Assembly (NCBI GenBank): GCA_022264855.1 | Contig: JABYQU010000003.1 | Span: 682,001 to 746,000, forward strand | Direction: 5' to 3' | From: Lenzites betulinus | Lineage: Eukaryota; Basidiomycota; Agaricomycetes; Polyporales; Polyporaceae | Length of the DNA: 64,000 nucleotides | Part shown: positions 1 to 10,859 of the stretch, piece after piece | Layout: the number at the start of each line of letters is the position of its first letter | How positions within the stretch are numbered: position 1 is the stretch's first letter | The notes under the pieces: model-generated | What the model was told of the DNA's origin: nothing | What the model saw: only the letters and a program-made list of their open reading frames with translations | Databases searched by the model: none | Translations under genes and position numbers: made by a program

Positions 1-1760
1 TTACGGATCTCCGTAATTGCAAGGCCAACGGGTGTCGTAGTAGCTGAACCTGATCGCTGCTGCCGAGTTGCGATCCCGATTCGTCGCGTTTGACGCAACG
101 CCTGGGTGGCCATGCTGGTATTGTGCAAGGCAGTGCTAGCAAGATTGTTGTTCTTGTTGGCCCAAGACGCTGCGCGGGGAAGACCTTGCATAGGCATTAG
201 CACAGTAGTTGTGCAAAATGTAATGTGAATAGTCACCTTCCGCTTCGTCGCCCTTCTTGATTGTCGTAGTGCGTGAGCGTGTCTCAGTGTCCTTCATGGT
301 ATGTTTACTGTGCCACCCGTTAGATAGACACCATAACCGTAGAACGCAGTGACGTACAGTGTGGTAAGATCCTCCTTCGTGAAGCAGTCCTTCTCGTCAC
401 CCCATTCATGAAGGTTCATACAGCTGTTGTCGGTACAGCTGACACTTCGGAGGAATGCCATGCAGTACTTCGTTGTGCCGTAGCTAGCTCGCATGATTTC
501 TCCACCTCCACCAGGGGATGGAGCTCCATCGACAGCTGCAATCGCCCGGGCAGCATCTTCTCGTCTGTGGTACGTGATGTACAGGCCAATGACGGGCGCC
601 CGTCCACCAGGGGGCGTACGCTTCACGATCACAATCTTCGATATCTTCCCGTACTGTCCAAAGTACTCATTCGACCGCAGGGTGGGTATGAGCTGCTCGG
701 ATGTTAGCCCGATCTCAGATCGCACAACGAAGCACATGCATACCTCCTCTTTGGCAAACCGCGGTCCCAGTCCCACGACATATACAACATTACGCTGTAC
801 AACACGAACATTCGCAAGCTGGCGTCGACCAAGAGCATCTAGCTCTTTACGTTCACGCTCCCTTTGCTTCTTCTGCTGCGTCAAGCGCTTGTGACTAGAA
901 GCACAAGTATATTGTGAGTATGTGCCCAACACAACGGGACGTAAAACGAGCGGGTGAAGACTCCAGTTGAAACCGAAGATGTGACGCCGCTAGAATTGGG
1001 TGATATAATGGAGAGTCGCGGCAAGTGCCCATGTCGTAAAAATATAGCTTGGGCGTGGCCAGACAGAGTCACGCCGTGCTCAACCATGCCAAAACAGATG
1101 TGGCATGTGTGTTGGCACTCCACTGACGTACCCCCGGCTAAATCTGCAAAGACAAAGATTCCATTTGCAAGACAGAATGGCGCGTCTACCCGGAGGCCTT
1201 ACTCAGCGCCAAACACTCCGGAGCATCCAGGACCTCCAGCAGGTGGCGAAGGATGTGCGCAAGATATTTCCAGGATAACCAAGAAAGACAGCGGGGGCAA
1301 CAGAGATTACTCACTCTTCTGGATTGACCGGCTTGAACTGAACCGCGTCGTCAGTGTACTCCCTCCGACATGCCGGGCAGCGGCTGTTGAGGTTCTCCTT
1401 GATGTGATGCCAGCAGAACTGGCAGACCTACAAATAAGATGTGTTAGCAACTGCCCCCTCCATGAGAAGTCGAACGATGGCTCACTTGGTAGCCGCAAGG
1501 GCATGGCTTGAAGTTGAGATCGGAGATGTCCATCTCCTCGAGACAGAGAGGGCACTCTGCGTCGTCCTGACAAGATTACCCAGCGCAGTCAGCATTTCCG
1601 CGCATACACGCGGCATAGGACATGTACACACCGCCTCGTCGTCGCTCCAGTACGCGTCTTGTACGCCCGCAAGGACGTGAGACTTAGACTGCGGAAGAGC
1701 ATGGGAGGCGTGCAACGCCGGAGCTGGCAGGGGCGAATTGGTATGAATTCGGGAAGCCAT
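1..1760 (-). CDS. NOT4: CNOT4/Not4-type E3 ubiquitin ligase of the CCR4-NOT complex (3' part off the window)
   Basis: Known role of the family: RING ubiquitin ligase subunit of CCR4-NOT, acting in mRNA decay and co-translational quality control. The start is the ATG at 1760 (MASRIHTN). After a first intron comes a C4C4 RING (ECPLC..., PCPCGYQ, VCQFCWHHI, CPACRRE), itself split by an intron. A 420-nt intron (895-1314) follows, then a basic linker (QKKQRERERKEL) running into the RRM (NVVYVVGLG... FGQYGKISKIVIV). A CCCH-type finger (YCMAFLRSVSC...CMNLH) comes next, then EDLTTL. Two further exons (TMKDTETRSRTTT; GLPRAASWANKNN) stay open to base 1, so the C-terminal region is missing. The domain order RING-RRM-CCCH is diagnostic. 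The RRM is interrupted by a 51-nt intron (693-743) that is free of stops and in phase. Confidence 0.93.
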
Positions 1761-2458
1761 TGATTATACACGCAGAGCGGACGGCGAGAGCGATGTGTGC
1801 AGGAGATGGGCAGGAGAAAGGGACGAGAGAGAGCGAGGCTTGAGCGGAGGGCGTAAACGCGACAAATCAGGCGCTTGCCGAGTTTTGCGGTGGCACACAA
1901 CAACACAGCCAAACACGGCGTAGACGCTCATCTAGACAAAGAGCATGACACCGCCGCGTGCAAATGAATGCTTTCCGCCTGAATATCCGTGCAGCACCGA
2001 CGTGATGTCCTGCACTCGCTTGACTCGCTACTAACTCAACGCTGGTAACAGCTGTAGATGCACAGGTATCGGGCAAGTCCCCGTACGTGAGCGTGCTCGT
2101 TCGGTGCTCGTTCGCGTGACTTCAAGCTTCAGTCCTCACGCATTCCAACTCCGAGAATGCACCTTCTCATGCCATGAGCGGTGCATCAAGCATCCCGCAC
2201 GGCGGACAGAAATGGGCGGTGGCATTGGCACCATCAGCTGACCCGCCACATGCAAGCCTGGCGTTACTACGGCCGCAAGGCAAGGCGGCAGGGAGGCGTG
2301 CAACCGCACAGTCGATCTCACGTCTCCCATAAATGAGCGGAAGCTCCTGGGGCATGGGGATGGAGTGAGAACGAGGTGTGATGACGAATAGCGCGGCGAC
2401 AGCGAGCAAGGTATACGTAGCGTGGATAGTAGTACACGGGCGGCGACCTCCGGGAACG
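1761..2458. other. Intergenic: NOT4 upstream region and PDCD5 3' flank
   Basis: About 700 bp between the NOT4 start and the PDCD5 stop. Short frames on both strands show no recognisable protein and no splice-consistent exons. I see no repeat or RNA gene. It presumably holds the NOT4 promoter and the PDCD5 3' UTR. Confidence 0.5.
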
Positions 2459-3014
2459 TCAGAAGTCGTCATCGTCATCCCACCCGCCCTTCCTGCGTTG
2501 GAACTGAAGGAGTGTATCAGCATCACTGCATTGATATCCGGTACATAACAGGGCAGCATACCACGATTGCACCTTTCTTTGGCGCAGACTTCGACTGAGC
2601 CCCATCTATCTGTTCGTGCGTCAAACCACCGCACTGTTTGACACTCAGAAGAGGGCTCACCTGATCCAGCAGCCCGATGAGCTGCTCCTCGGACACACGT
2701 CCCCTCAGCTGGCCAGTTTGTACCATGCGTAGTAGGATAGCTTCGATCTGCTGCGCCCTATCTGGGCTCACAAGCGCGATGCGCGCAACTACATACGATA
2801 ACGGAGGTCCTGTCAGCATTTGTGAGACCGTCTAGTGAGATATAGAAGAATACACACGTCGTTCTCGAGCAGCCGGATCTAGGACCGTCGCGAGCATGTC
2901 GCGCCGCATCTGCTCCTGCGCCTCCTGCTTCGCCTGATCTTCACCTGACGGCGCACTTGCGCCACCCTGGGCACCTCGCGCAGCACGGATCGCGGCCAAC
3001 TCTGGGTCCTCCAT
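2459..3014 (-). CDS. PDCD5: PDCD5 family (TFAR19-like) DNA-binding/chaperone-associated protein
   Basis: Small conserved eukaryotic and archaeal protein linked in other organisms to apoptosis signalling, histone acetyltransferase control and the CCT chaperonin. Four exons: 2858-3014, 2661-2788, 2562-2609 and 2459-2503, giving 125 aa, the usual family length. Visible hallmarks are the N-terminal MEDPELAAIRAARG, the central ARERLARIALVSPDRAQQIE and ILLRMVQTGQLRGRVSEEQL helices, and the C-terminal FQRRKGGWDDDDDF tail. The joints at 2857/2788 and 2609/2562 restore the family sequence exactly. The acceptor at 2789 fits better than one further upstream, which would add non-family residues. It is divergent to the T5orf172 gene across 427 bp. 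Confidence 0.95.
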
Positions 3015-3441
3015 GGTATTTACAAAGCTTCGATGTAGATTTGGTGCAGATGAGTTGACTTGACTTCAACGCCTTGCCGAGGTTCTTGATTATCTGACAA
3101 ATGGAGAAACTATCGAGTCAGACGCAAGATAATGGTCCTGTGCACAGGGCGTGGCGATGCGATGAGGTGTTGGTGCGAGCGAGGGACCTGAGAGGTGTTC
3201 TAAAGAGGACCAGGTAGAGTCAGCAAGGGAAAGCAATCCGCCACAAACGCGCAAGCAGCGTAGATAGACGCCCGTACGTTGAGGCGCGATCGAGATCCTT
3301 CACCCACTGCCTCGCGCTCGGTGACCACGCCGCGGCACCGGATGCCACCCCGCCCTTGTATCGCCTGCCAAACGCCGTTGCGTAACCTGGAGGGTATAAA
3401 GGGCTGCAGCGCGTCTGCCTTGCGACTGCTCCGACTTGGGT
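3015..3441. promoter_or_regulatory. Divergent promoter region PDCD5 / T5orf172 gene
   Basis: A 427-bp spacer between two start codons on opposite strands. A TATAAA lies at 3395-3400, only 42 bp before the plus-strand ATG at 3442, implying a very short 5' UTR for that gene. No TATA-like element stands out for PDCD5, as expected of a housekeeping promoter. Confidence 0.55.
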
Positions 3442-5154
3442 ATGCCGTTCAACATGTCGTTCTTCAAGAAGACCAAGCCTCCGCAGGCGGAGGCCTCCGG
3501 CTCGCCAGGCGCAAATGGGCGCGCGTCCACATCCTCCGACCCGAATGCTATTGCTGATGGGCTCGGACGACTATCGTTGGGTAATGGCGCAGACAGGAGG
3601 AGGCACAGCGATCGACCCCCCGAACGGAGGCAGGAAGGCGGTCGTCCCCCCGCGCACCACGGCTTTGTCGGTGGTTTCAGTGTACCCCCGCCACAGAAAC
3701 ATGAAGATGCAATGGATTGGGAGAGCATACCCTCTAACGGGCACACAAGACCCCTTCAAGGCACGTCGCATAGTGCGCCTGCGATGCACTTTCCTATGCC
3801 ACAGGCCTATGTCGGTTCGTATCCCCCGGCCGGGCCTCTCCCGACGCCCCCAACGGTACCAATGCCCGTGCCGCACGCGATGTCGCGGACCATGATGCAC
3901 GCGCTGGGCGGTGAACCTCCTTCCGCGTCGCCCCCTCCGCCACCACCCAAACAGAACCTGGTGCCCCCTGCGCCAAGCCTGAAGAAGCGTCCGGTGTCGG
4001 ACTCAAGCGCGTTCCCTGCGAACAATCACTTACAGGTCCCCCCTACGACACCGCAACGGCCGCACCTGCACCCATCACCAAACTCTGCACCAGCAAAGCC
4101 GGCCTCATCTGGGCCTTCGCGTCCCCCCGTGTCCGCCATACATACTCCCCCGAGGCGCCGCTCGCAGTCCAGCCCGCCGTCCCCGACGTCGGTTGCGTCC
4201 TCCCCTGGGAAAAACGTGCGCAAGGTACAGTGTTGCGCGATTACAAAGCAGGACAAGCGTTGCACTCGGAAGATTCCCGTTTCGAACCCCCTCGCCCTAC
4301 TTAATGGGGAGGAGGAGCCCCAGTATTGTCACCAGCATATCAAGAGCGCATTCATCGACGTCAAGTTCCCCTCGCACAAGCTTCCAGGGGTAGACGTAAG
4401 CTACGCTGGTGAAGTTCTCCATCCTTATCGGCCGTTACTTTTATTGAGATGATCGACCTGTAGATTGGATCCCCGAGTATTTACAGGAGTCGACGAAGAC
4501 CGTGCTCCGCGAGGAAATGCAGAAGAAGGCATCCCCGGCAGACGAGCCTGGCTACATATACGCGTACGAGATAGACGGTAGGTGCATAGCTTTCCCCCAC
4601 GATACAAGTTCCTGATTTGTAACTGCAGACGACGTCAACCCCGACGTCGTTCACATTAAAGTTGGCCGTGCCGTCAAACTGACGAAGCGGCTGGCTGAGT
4701 GGGACAAGCAGTGCCAGTCGAAGCAGACGCATCTGCGGGGCTTCTGGCCCATGAGCAAGGACGCGGCGGATAACGGGATGCTCCGCAGCCGCGTGCAGGT
4801 CGGCGACCCCGGAGCGTATTGTCACCGTGTTGAGCGACTCGTCCATCTGGAGCTCGCAGACATCGCTCTCAATGCGCCTTACCTGGATCCGAAGTATCCA
4901 AATATGACGAACGATGCGATGGGGAATGGAAGTCGACGCACCGCGTTGCGAGGGGCTTGTCCTGATTGTGAGTCGTTCTCCGCAGCCGACTCTGTTGACA
5001 ATGACATTGACGCGGAGACTCTTTAGGCGGTGCCGTACACAAGGAGATCTTCACCTTCCCGCGTGCTAGCGGACGCTATAAAGGGAAAGAGTGGGAAGAC
5101 ATCGTGTGGCCTGTGATAGACAAGTGGGGTGGTTTCGTCGAGCATTATGTGTAA
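3442..5154 (+). CDS. T5orf172/GIY-YIG-superfamily domain protein with long disordered N-terminus
   Basis: Predicted 515 aa from four exons, with introns at 4409-4463, 4578-4628 and 4968-5026. The N-terminal half (MPFNMSFFKKTKPP...) is Pro/Ser-rich and probably disordered. The C-terminal half starts with a Cys/His cluster (QCCAITKQDKRCTRKI, QYCHQHI), continues with DWIPEYLQ, then GYIYAYEI and HIKVGRAVKLTKRLAEWDKQC. The last stretch is the T5orf172-type GIY-YIG core. A further Cys pair (CPDCGAVH) and KEWEDIVWPVIDKWGGFVEHYV end the protein. This fungal family is annotated elsewhere as DUF1766/T5orf172 or Mug113-like and has no established function. Whether it has nuclease activity is open. A second in-frame ATG at 3454 is an alternative start. 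TATAAA at 3395 supports initiation here. Confidence 0.82.
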
Positions 5155-5567
5155 GATTGATGACTGCTGACATTTTGACGATTTGTACGCTATACCACGC
5201 ATCGGATACCGTCTTAGCTATGTACCTGCTTTCCCCCATGCTGGATACTGCCTCCTGTCCCGCTCCCCGTTCATGTCATACGCATGTATCCCCATGTACC
5301 ACTACAATTTTCCTCCAGGCCCCCAATGTATCTCCGCATCCCACTGCCCATAATACACTGCCCCTTACTCTATCACTGCATTTCTACCCCTCTTACACCT
5401 TGTTTGCGCCACACCTCCATCTGAATGAGCCTCCTATTTACGCGATTGGAGGGCGCCTAACTTGTGGGCGTCTGTTTGCCGGAGAACAATAGCACACGTG
5501 ATCGCGTCTGAGACAAAAGGAGCACGCGTATCCGGAAACACCGACATGCGCATTGTTCCCTCGACGG
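5155..5567 (+). other. Intergenic, nothing recognisable
   Basis: The 3' flank of the T5orf172 gene and distal promoter of the cupredoxin gene. A 133-codon open frame at 5091-5492 has no family features, and its first part overlaps the last exon of the upstream gene. Confidence 0.5.
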
Positions 5568-5573
5568 TATAAG
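5568..5573 (+). promoter_or_regulatory. TATA-like element of cupredoxin gene
   Basis: TATAAG lies about 205 bp before the ATG at 5773, in a pyrimidine-rich leader typical of highly expressed fungal secreted-protein genes. Confidence 0.4.
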
Positions 5574-5772
5574 ACCGAGCAATGGCGACGACCCAGACAC
5601 ACCTGTTTTCTCCTCGACGGCCTCCTAGACTACTTTACTCTGCTTCCCGACGTCTAACGACACCGCTTCGCCTGGCAGCAGCGAATTCGCACTTGCGCTT
5701 GACCTTTGCAACTCCAACGAGACCTTTTCACCGCCGCCCCTACTCTACTCCTCTTTCTACCAAATCGACAAC

Positions 5773-7127
5773 ATGTTTGCCAAGCTTACCGCTATTGCCG
5801 CACTTTTCACCCTCGCCGCCCCTGTCGCTCGTGGTGCTGTGCACAACGTGACTGTAGGTGGGACCGGGATCCTAAAGTACGACCCCGAGTTCATTGTGCG
5901 TATTCATCTATGCTCCACGGGCAAAAACAATTTACTTACGCAGAGGCTTGCAGAATGCAGACCCAGGTGATGAGATCATCTTCACCTTCAAGCAGAAGAA
6001 CCACACCGTGACGCAGTCTTCCCTCAACTCGCCCTGCGTGGCACTTCAGGACGGCTTCGACTCCGGGTTGTAAGTGTGATTCGATACGTTTCGCAATTAC
6101 GCGTCTTACATTGAGCATATATTAGTGTCCCAGTCGCCGATGATATGACGGATAACTTCCCGGTCGCCCAATACCAAGTGAAGGACACCAACCCTGTGTG
6201 GGTGTACTGCCGCCAGACGGGCCACTGTCAGCAGGGCATGGTGTTCGCGGTCAACCCTGGAGACAACCTCGCCGCCTTCCAAGCTAACGCCGTTGGCGGT
6301 GCTTCCGGGACATCCTCGGTTGCGGCCTCGACCGCTGCCGCTACCACGTCCGCCGCTCAAGGCGCGCCCAGCGTGGTCACCGTGACCGCGACGGTGACCG
6401 TAAACGGCCAAACCGAGACGACGACGTATGGCTCTTACCCTGGCTCGGCCGCCCCCACGGCCGTCGCATCCCAGGACCACCTCATCGTCGTCGGCGACAA
6501 CAACACGCTGACGTTCAGCCCGAACAACATCAGCGCGCAGGTCGGGGACACGATCACGTTCAAATTCTCAACGAAGAACCACACTGCGACGCAGAGCTCG
6601 TTCGCGGACCCGTGCAGCCCGCTGTCCGCGTCGAGCACGAGCGGCCAGGTTGGCTTTGACTCCGGATTGTGAGTCCAGCGCGAGCTTCCTCTGCTGGGTG
6701 TTTGCTGATACTGTGAATTGTAGCATGCCCGCCGCGGGCGCAGCCACCCCGCCGACTTTCACGGTCACTGTCAACGACGTATGTTTAGCTTTGACTTCTA
6801 TCTCGTCGTGCAGATGCTAACCAGCTTGGTTCATAGACCGCCCCTATCTGGGTATACTGCAAGCAGACAAACCCCGCTAGCCACTGTGCCGCGGGCATGG
6901 TCTTCTCCGCGAACGCTATCGAGTCCGGTCCCAACAACTTCGGCGCGTTCCAGGCGAAGGCGAAGGCGTCTGGTGGCACGTCGCCCTCGGCCTCCGGATC
7001 TAGTTCCAGTGCCGCGCCGTCGAGCACGGATGCCAACAACGGCGCGGCGCGCATCGGGGAGTCCGGATGGGGCGCTGGCGTCCTCGTCGCGGCTCTCACT
7101 GCGCTTGCGGGTTCGCTCGTCTTGTGA
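5773..7127 (+). CDS. Two-domain cupredoxin-type extracellular protein with GPI-anchor signal
   Basis: Predicted 375 aa from five exons, with introns at 5896-5953, 6070-6125, 6669-6723 and 6779-6836. A signal peptide (MFAKLTAIAALFTLAAPVARG) precedes a first plastocyanin-like domain (HNVTVGG... DPGDEIIFTFKQKNHTVTQSS ... PVWVYCRQTGHCQQGMVF). A Ser/Thr/Ala linker leads to a second copy (VGDTITFKFSTKNHTATQSS ... IWVYCKQTNPASHCAAGMVF). Both copies keep a candidate copper set of His, Cys, His, Met. A Ser/Ala-rich stretch and a hydrophobic tail (GAGVLVAALTALAGSLVL) indicate GPI anchoring. Known relatives are fungal serine-rich cupredoxin proteins of the cell wall; copper binding and electron transfer are inferred. 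The introns sit at the same place in both repeats (after SGF; before the Cys-His-Met block), so the gene likely arose by internal duplication. Confidence 0.88.
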
Positions 7128-7439
7128 GTCCGAGGTGGTTTGGACAGCGTTACGAGAGTGACGATGCATGATGACGCGCTATGAGCTTACGAGCGGGGCC
7201 GCTTGTACGCGTATGTTTCGACTTTCTTCGTGTGTGATGTAGCATATATCGCCTTCGTGCCGTTTCCCGCGTTCCCTTCGATGTATCTTATGATAGTGGA
7301 CTTTCAGCACATTCGTACTGCTGTAGCTATAGTATCCTGAATCATCCCATGTCCTTCATCTGCGGGAGACCTAGAGAACAATTGAGGACTCACGAGAGCA
7401 TCAGTAACTGTTACAGTCGGTACGTGGTCATCTGCAGCT

Positions 7440-7448
7440 GCTCTAGAG
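7440..7448. repeat. Left 9-bp target-site duplication of MITE 1
   Basis: GCTCTAGAG, repeated identically at 7736-7744 on the other side of the inverted-repeat element. Confidence 0.8.
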
Positions 7449-7735
7449 ATTTGAGGTTAATGTCCCACCGCGTTTGCTCGGCATTGTAAACTCCGCTGTG
7501 GCGCGTCAATATTCAGAACTTTATTGTGTCGGCCCGACGGGCGCTTAACGCGCGTACCCCGCGCGAGCCGTCGCGCACCCCGCGCACCCGCGCACGACGT
7601 CGCGAACGCGCGGCGGCTCGCGCGGGGTGCGCGCGTTAAGCGCCCGTCGGGCCGACACAATAAAGTTCTGAATATTGACGCGCCACAGCGGAGTTTAAAA
7701 TGCCGAGCAAACGCGGTGGGACATTAACCTCAAAT
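7449..7735. mobile_element. MITE 1: fold-back (near-full-length palindromic) non-autonomous DNA transposon
   Basis: A 287-bp element whose two halves are nearly perfect inverted copies. It opens with ATTTGAGGTTAATGTCCC and closes with the exact reverse complement. The arms extend about 130 bp to near the centre, where only a short GC-rich segment around 7580-7610 differs. Perfect 9-bp duplications (GCTCTAGAG) flank it. A 9-bp duplication with long terminal inverted repeats is typical of Mutator-like (MULE) elements; that assignment is inferred. It contains no gene. The open frames that appear on both strands are mirror images of each other. Confidence 0.85.
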
Positions 7736-7744
7736 GCTCTAGAG
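7736..7744. repeat. Right 9-bp target-site duplication of MITE 1
   Basis: GCTCTAGAG, identical to 7440-7448. Confidence 0.8.
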
Positions 7745-8134
7745 GTGGTGACCAGGATATCCAAGATGGATTGGCCTTTGCGAAGCAGAACACCCAGGCG
7801 CTTATAGTAGCGGCAATTCGCGAACTCTTCTTAGTAGACTACTTTGAGTAGTACTTTGGGCGCGCCATTACTCAGACCCGTACCACAACCTCCAACTCCC
7901 TGAAAACGCTCTACAGCGTGTATCATAGCGTTATTTGACCATCCTTTCCACCCTAGGCTGTTTGAAGGTCGAAAATATAACGGCTTGCCATGTCGCGTAC
8001 TACATCCTGCGGTGTGACGGCCAGAGGGAAGCTTTCACGCTAAGCGGGCGATCGTGAAAGGGCCAAGTTCAACGGAGACTCATTCGACGAGACTCCCGCA
8101 GGACCAGCATTCCAACCTCCTTCCTCCTCCCACC
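7745..8134 (+). other. MYND-gene upstream region
   Basis: A 390-bp stretch with no coding signal, presumably the promoter and leader of the MYND gene. The ATG at 8135 sits in a good initiation context (CACCATGTG). The frame remains open upstream but has no earlier ATG. Confidence 0.45.
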
Positions 8135-9172
8135 ATGTGTACGGATACCTCCTCCACCTCCACCGACATCACTATCAATCATGTCTGCTCCTATTCAGCG
8201 CTGCAGCTTGTCCCAGTGAATTTTCACCAATGCGGGTACTGTCAAATCCAAGAGAAGGCGCTCCCAAGCCCCGCTAGGTTGAAACGCTGCACCGGGTGCA
8301 CGGTCGTCATGTACTGCAGCAGAGCGTGTCAGAAAGCCGCGTGGCCAATGCACAAGTAGCCTCCTCAACCCCTCCTTGAAACGCCCATGCTCACGCGTAT
8401 CAATAGATTCGAATGTGGTAAGGCAGTGAGCTGCCCGACCTCTAGGCAGAGCGACCACGCCGGATATGGCTCTCCCATCGCGCTCGCGAAAGCTGTCTCG
8501 GACTGGGTAGAAGATATCCACAGCTTCGCGTTTTCCTTCCTCGCGACTACGGTGATCTACTCCAACGGCGGCCTCAAAGCGAACTTCGGTCCCGAGCAAT
8601 TCCTCGTGTACGATCTAGCTGCTGTTCCTCAATCTGGCGAAAGCAACGACCCTGCTTCGGCGTTCCGCTTAGTTCGTGTCACCGTCGTGCACAAGAGCGA
8701 AGTCAGTGATATCACCGGCGCCGGCACCTGGGAGGGACTACAGGCGGACTGCAAGGCTAAAGCGACCTCTGAACCCGAATTGCAGGATTGTTCGTGCTTC
8801 CTCGGCTGGGCTCCAGGCGTATGCAGAGTCGCCGGCACAGGCCTCGCCACATTCCACCACGAGCCCGTCTATAAACTCCATTGTGGAGAAACCTCGACGC
8901 TTCCTGACTGGGTCTGCGACATCTTCCGCGACATCGCGACCATGTGCGTCAATGCCATCAACAGCGGCCTTGTCCTGCGACACTCCAGGCGATGCTGCTG
9001 CACATGTCAACCCCACCCCGATGTGGGTTCTGTGCTTCGGCTGAAGAGGCGATTCAAGTGGGTGGCACGGGCGAACTGGGACTGGGCGTCGGTCGATGGC
9101 GCAAGGCTCCTACCCAAATCGCGTTCCGGTATCCCCATCTTGAAGATCTGGGCCCTGTACAGAGCTTTGTGA
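8135..9172 (+). CDS. MYND-type zinc finger protein
   Basis: Predicted 328 aa with one intron (8356-8406). The N-terminal MYND finger shows CGYCQ, then RCTGC, then MYCSRACQKAAWPMHK. It has all the zinc-binding Cys plus the terminal His; the intron falls just after the WPMHK motif. The long C-terminal region (SDWVEDIHSFAFSFL..., TVIYSNGGLKANFGPEQFLVYDL, HCGETSTLPDWVCDIFRDIATMCVNA) has no domain I recognise. Agaricomycetes carry many lineage-specific MYND proteins with divergent C-termini; they are presumed protein-interaction or transcriptional regulators, with function unknown. The last about 60 codons after SGLVLRH read less like protein. A missed terminal intron could shift the end to the competing frame that stops at 9180. 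Confidence 0.75.
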
Positions 9173-9871
9173 TCTTCTAGAGGTGAGTGTCTCGCATACT
9201 GAAGCTGGCAAAGCGTTTCTCATCGGTATGCAGCGCCCAGCAATGATACCCTCGGACTTTGTAACATCGCAGTTCACTTCTGACTGAACGCTTTCGAATC
9301 CTCCACTTACGAATATTCTACTCGGACATCGAGTATCGTAACGCTCTCTCCTTCTCGCTGTCGCTCGCACAATCATTTCTCTACCGCTATCTTCACGGCT
9401 AATCTTCAGTCTACCATAGTCAAGCTATACTACCCACCGCGATACCCCCTACCAAATACGTACCATAAAGCATGGCGACCCGATGACGGTGATTCTGTGT
9501 ATTCACGATCGTTCACTCGCTGCTCGCCGCGACTGTCGCTGCCTGGGCATTCATTCATTCCGTCCATTACGATATATCCTACGTACCTATTCCGTCTGGC
9601 TGCTATCTTCCATCGCGTCCGTCTACGTTCAGCCTTTGGCTACCATTACGCTACATTACGACACACTCAATACACCTCAAATCCAAACTGCGAACCGTGT
9701 GCGATGTGCGCAATTTAAGTCTGCAGGAACGGGCGTCGCAAACCGACCATAATAATGATGGCGGACAAGTGTTGCTGCAGGCATATGGCATTCTGAAATT
9801 ATGCTGTCAACACCATAGTCTCGAAAGTAATGGATACCGTGCCCCCATCGATGGTCACCTACCCGGTACAG
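9173..9871. other. Intergenic, nothing recognisable
   Basis: About 700 bp between the MYND gene and the duplicated hydrophobin segment. It is comparatively AT-rich, with pyrimidine tracts. I see no exon-like structure, RNA gene or repeat. Confidence 0.5.
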
Positions 9872-10298
9872 GCGCCCCGTCGACAGTCACGGCGAGCCCT
9901 GGTGAGCCCCACTTGTCTCAACGGACCAATCACCCACCGAGCGTTCCCGACAAACCATGCCCGCTGGCATGCCCCCGTGCATGCCCCCACCGCGCGCCAG
10001 ACCCTATTCTCCGTGCAAGCGAAGGGCTGCGAGGAGCGGGCGGGAAGTCGTAACGCGCGCGCGGACGGCGAGACGGGGAGAAGGGTGATACGCGCAGGGC
10101 CGGGCACGCAAGCGACGCCCGACATCGTGCGCGAACCACCACTTCTGAAGAGGTTTCAGCGCGGCGCACCATCCCGCCCCTCGCGTAGCACGTACACGCC
10201 CCGCACAGAGTCACCGCCAGCGTTGGGCCCGGGCGCAGCCTCACGCGAGGGTGTCAGACGGCAGACACAGGCAAGCACGTAAACCCAAGCCCGCGCCG

Positions 10299-10304
10299 TA
10301 TAAA
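10299..10304 (+). promoter_or_regulatory. TATA box of hydrophobin A
   Basis: TATAAA 131 bp upstream of the ATG, followed by a C/T-rich leader. It is conserved at the same distance in the inverted copy (35420-35425). Confidence 0.75.
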
Positions 10305-10434
10305 GAGGGGCCCTCCGCCTCTCGAGTCTGCAGCAGTCCTCGACTCGCCTCAGCCAGCTCTCCAGCTCTCTTCGCAGTCCTCACTCGCCCACTCCTCGCT
10401 CTAAGCCCCACCCTCTTCTCACGAAACAGACAGG

Positions 10435-10859
10435 ATGTTCGCCCGCGTCGCTGCCTTCGCCCTTGCGCTCCCGCTCCTTGCTGCTGCCACCAGCAACTGC
10501 AACACCAGCCCCATCCAGTGCTGCAACAGCCTCGAGAGCGTGCGTATCCCCCGCCAGAGCATGCACGGCTAAAATCTGCGACTGACGCGCTGTGCTCGCT
10601 CTCAGACGGACTCCGCCGCAGGCTCTGCGCTGCTGGGCGTCCTCGGCATCGTCGCCCAGGACGTGACCGGCGACATTGGTCTCCAGTGCTCGCCGATCTC
10701 GGTGGTCGGCGCAGGCTCCTCGTCCTGCAGCGCTAGCCCCGTGTGCTGCGAGAACAACAACGTCGTGCGTACCTTTTCTATCCGTTGTAGGCACTCTGCT
10801 GAGTGCGGTATGTGCAGGGCGGTGCCGTCTCGATTGGCTGCGTTCCCGTCGAGCTCTAA
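10435..10859 (+). CDS. Class I hydrophobin A
   Basis: Predicted 101 aa in three exons (10435-10539, 10606-10764, 10818-10859). Hydrophobins are secreted, self-assembling amphipathic proteins that coat aerial hyphae and fruit bodies. A signal peptide (MFARVAAFALALPLLAAATS) is followed by eight cysteines in the class I pattern: C-x6-CC-x33-C-x12-C-x5-CC-x12-C-x5-end. The CCENNN...VSIGCVPV block is characteristic. A strong TATA box lies 131 bp upstream. The gene lies inside a segment duplicated in inverted orientation about 24 kb away, where hydrophobin B differs by only a handful of residues. Both intron positions and lengths are conserved between the copies. Confidence 0.95.

Noticed and set aside
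7457..7727. Two mirror-image 67-codon frames on opposite strands
   Set aside because: They are the two arms of the palindromic MITE read in opposite directions, not genes.
8054..8134. An upstream start for the MYND gene
   Set aside because: The frame is open but begins with GTG rather than ATG. The first ATG at 8135 is in good context.
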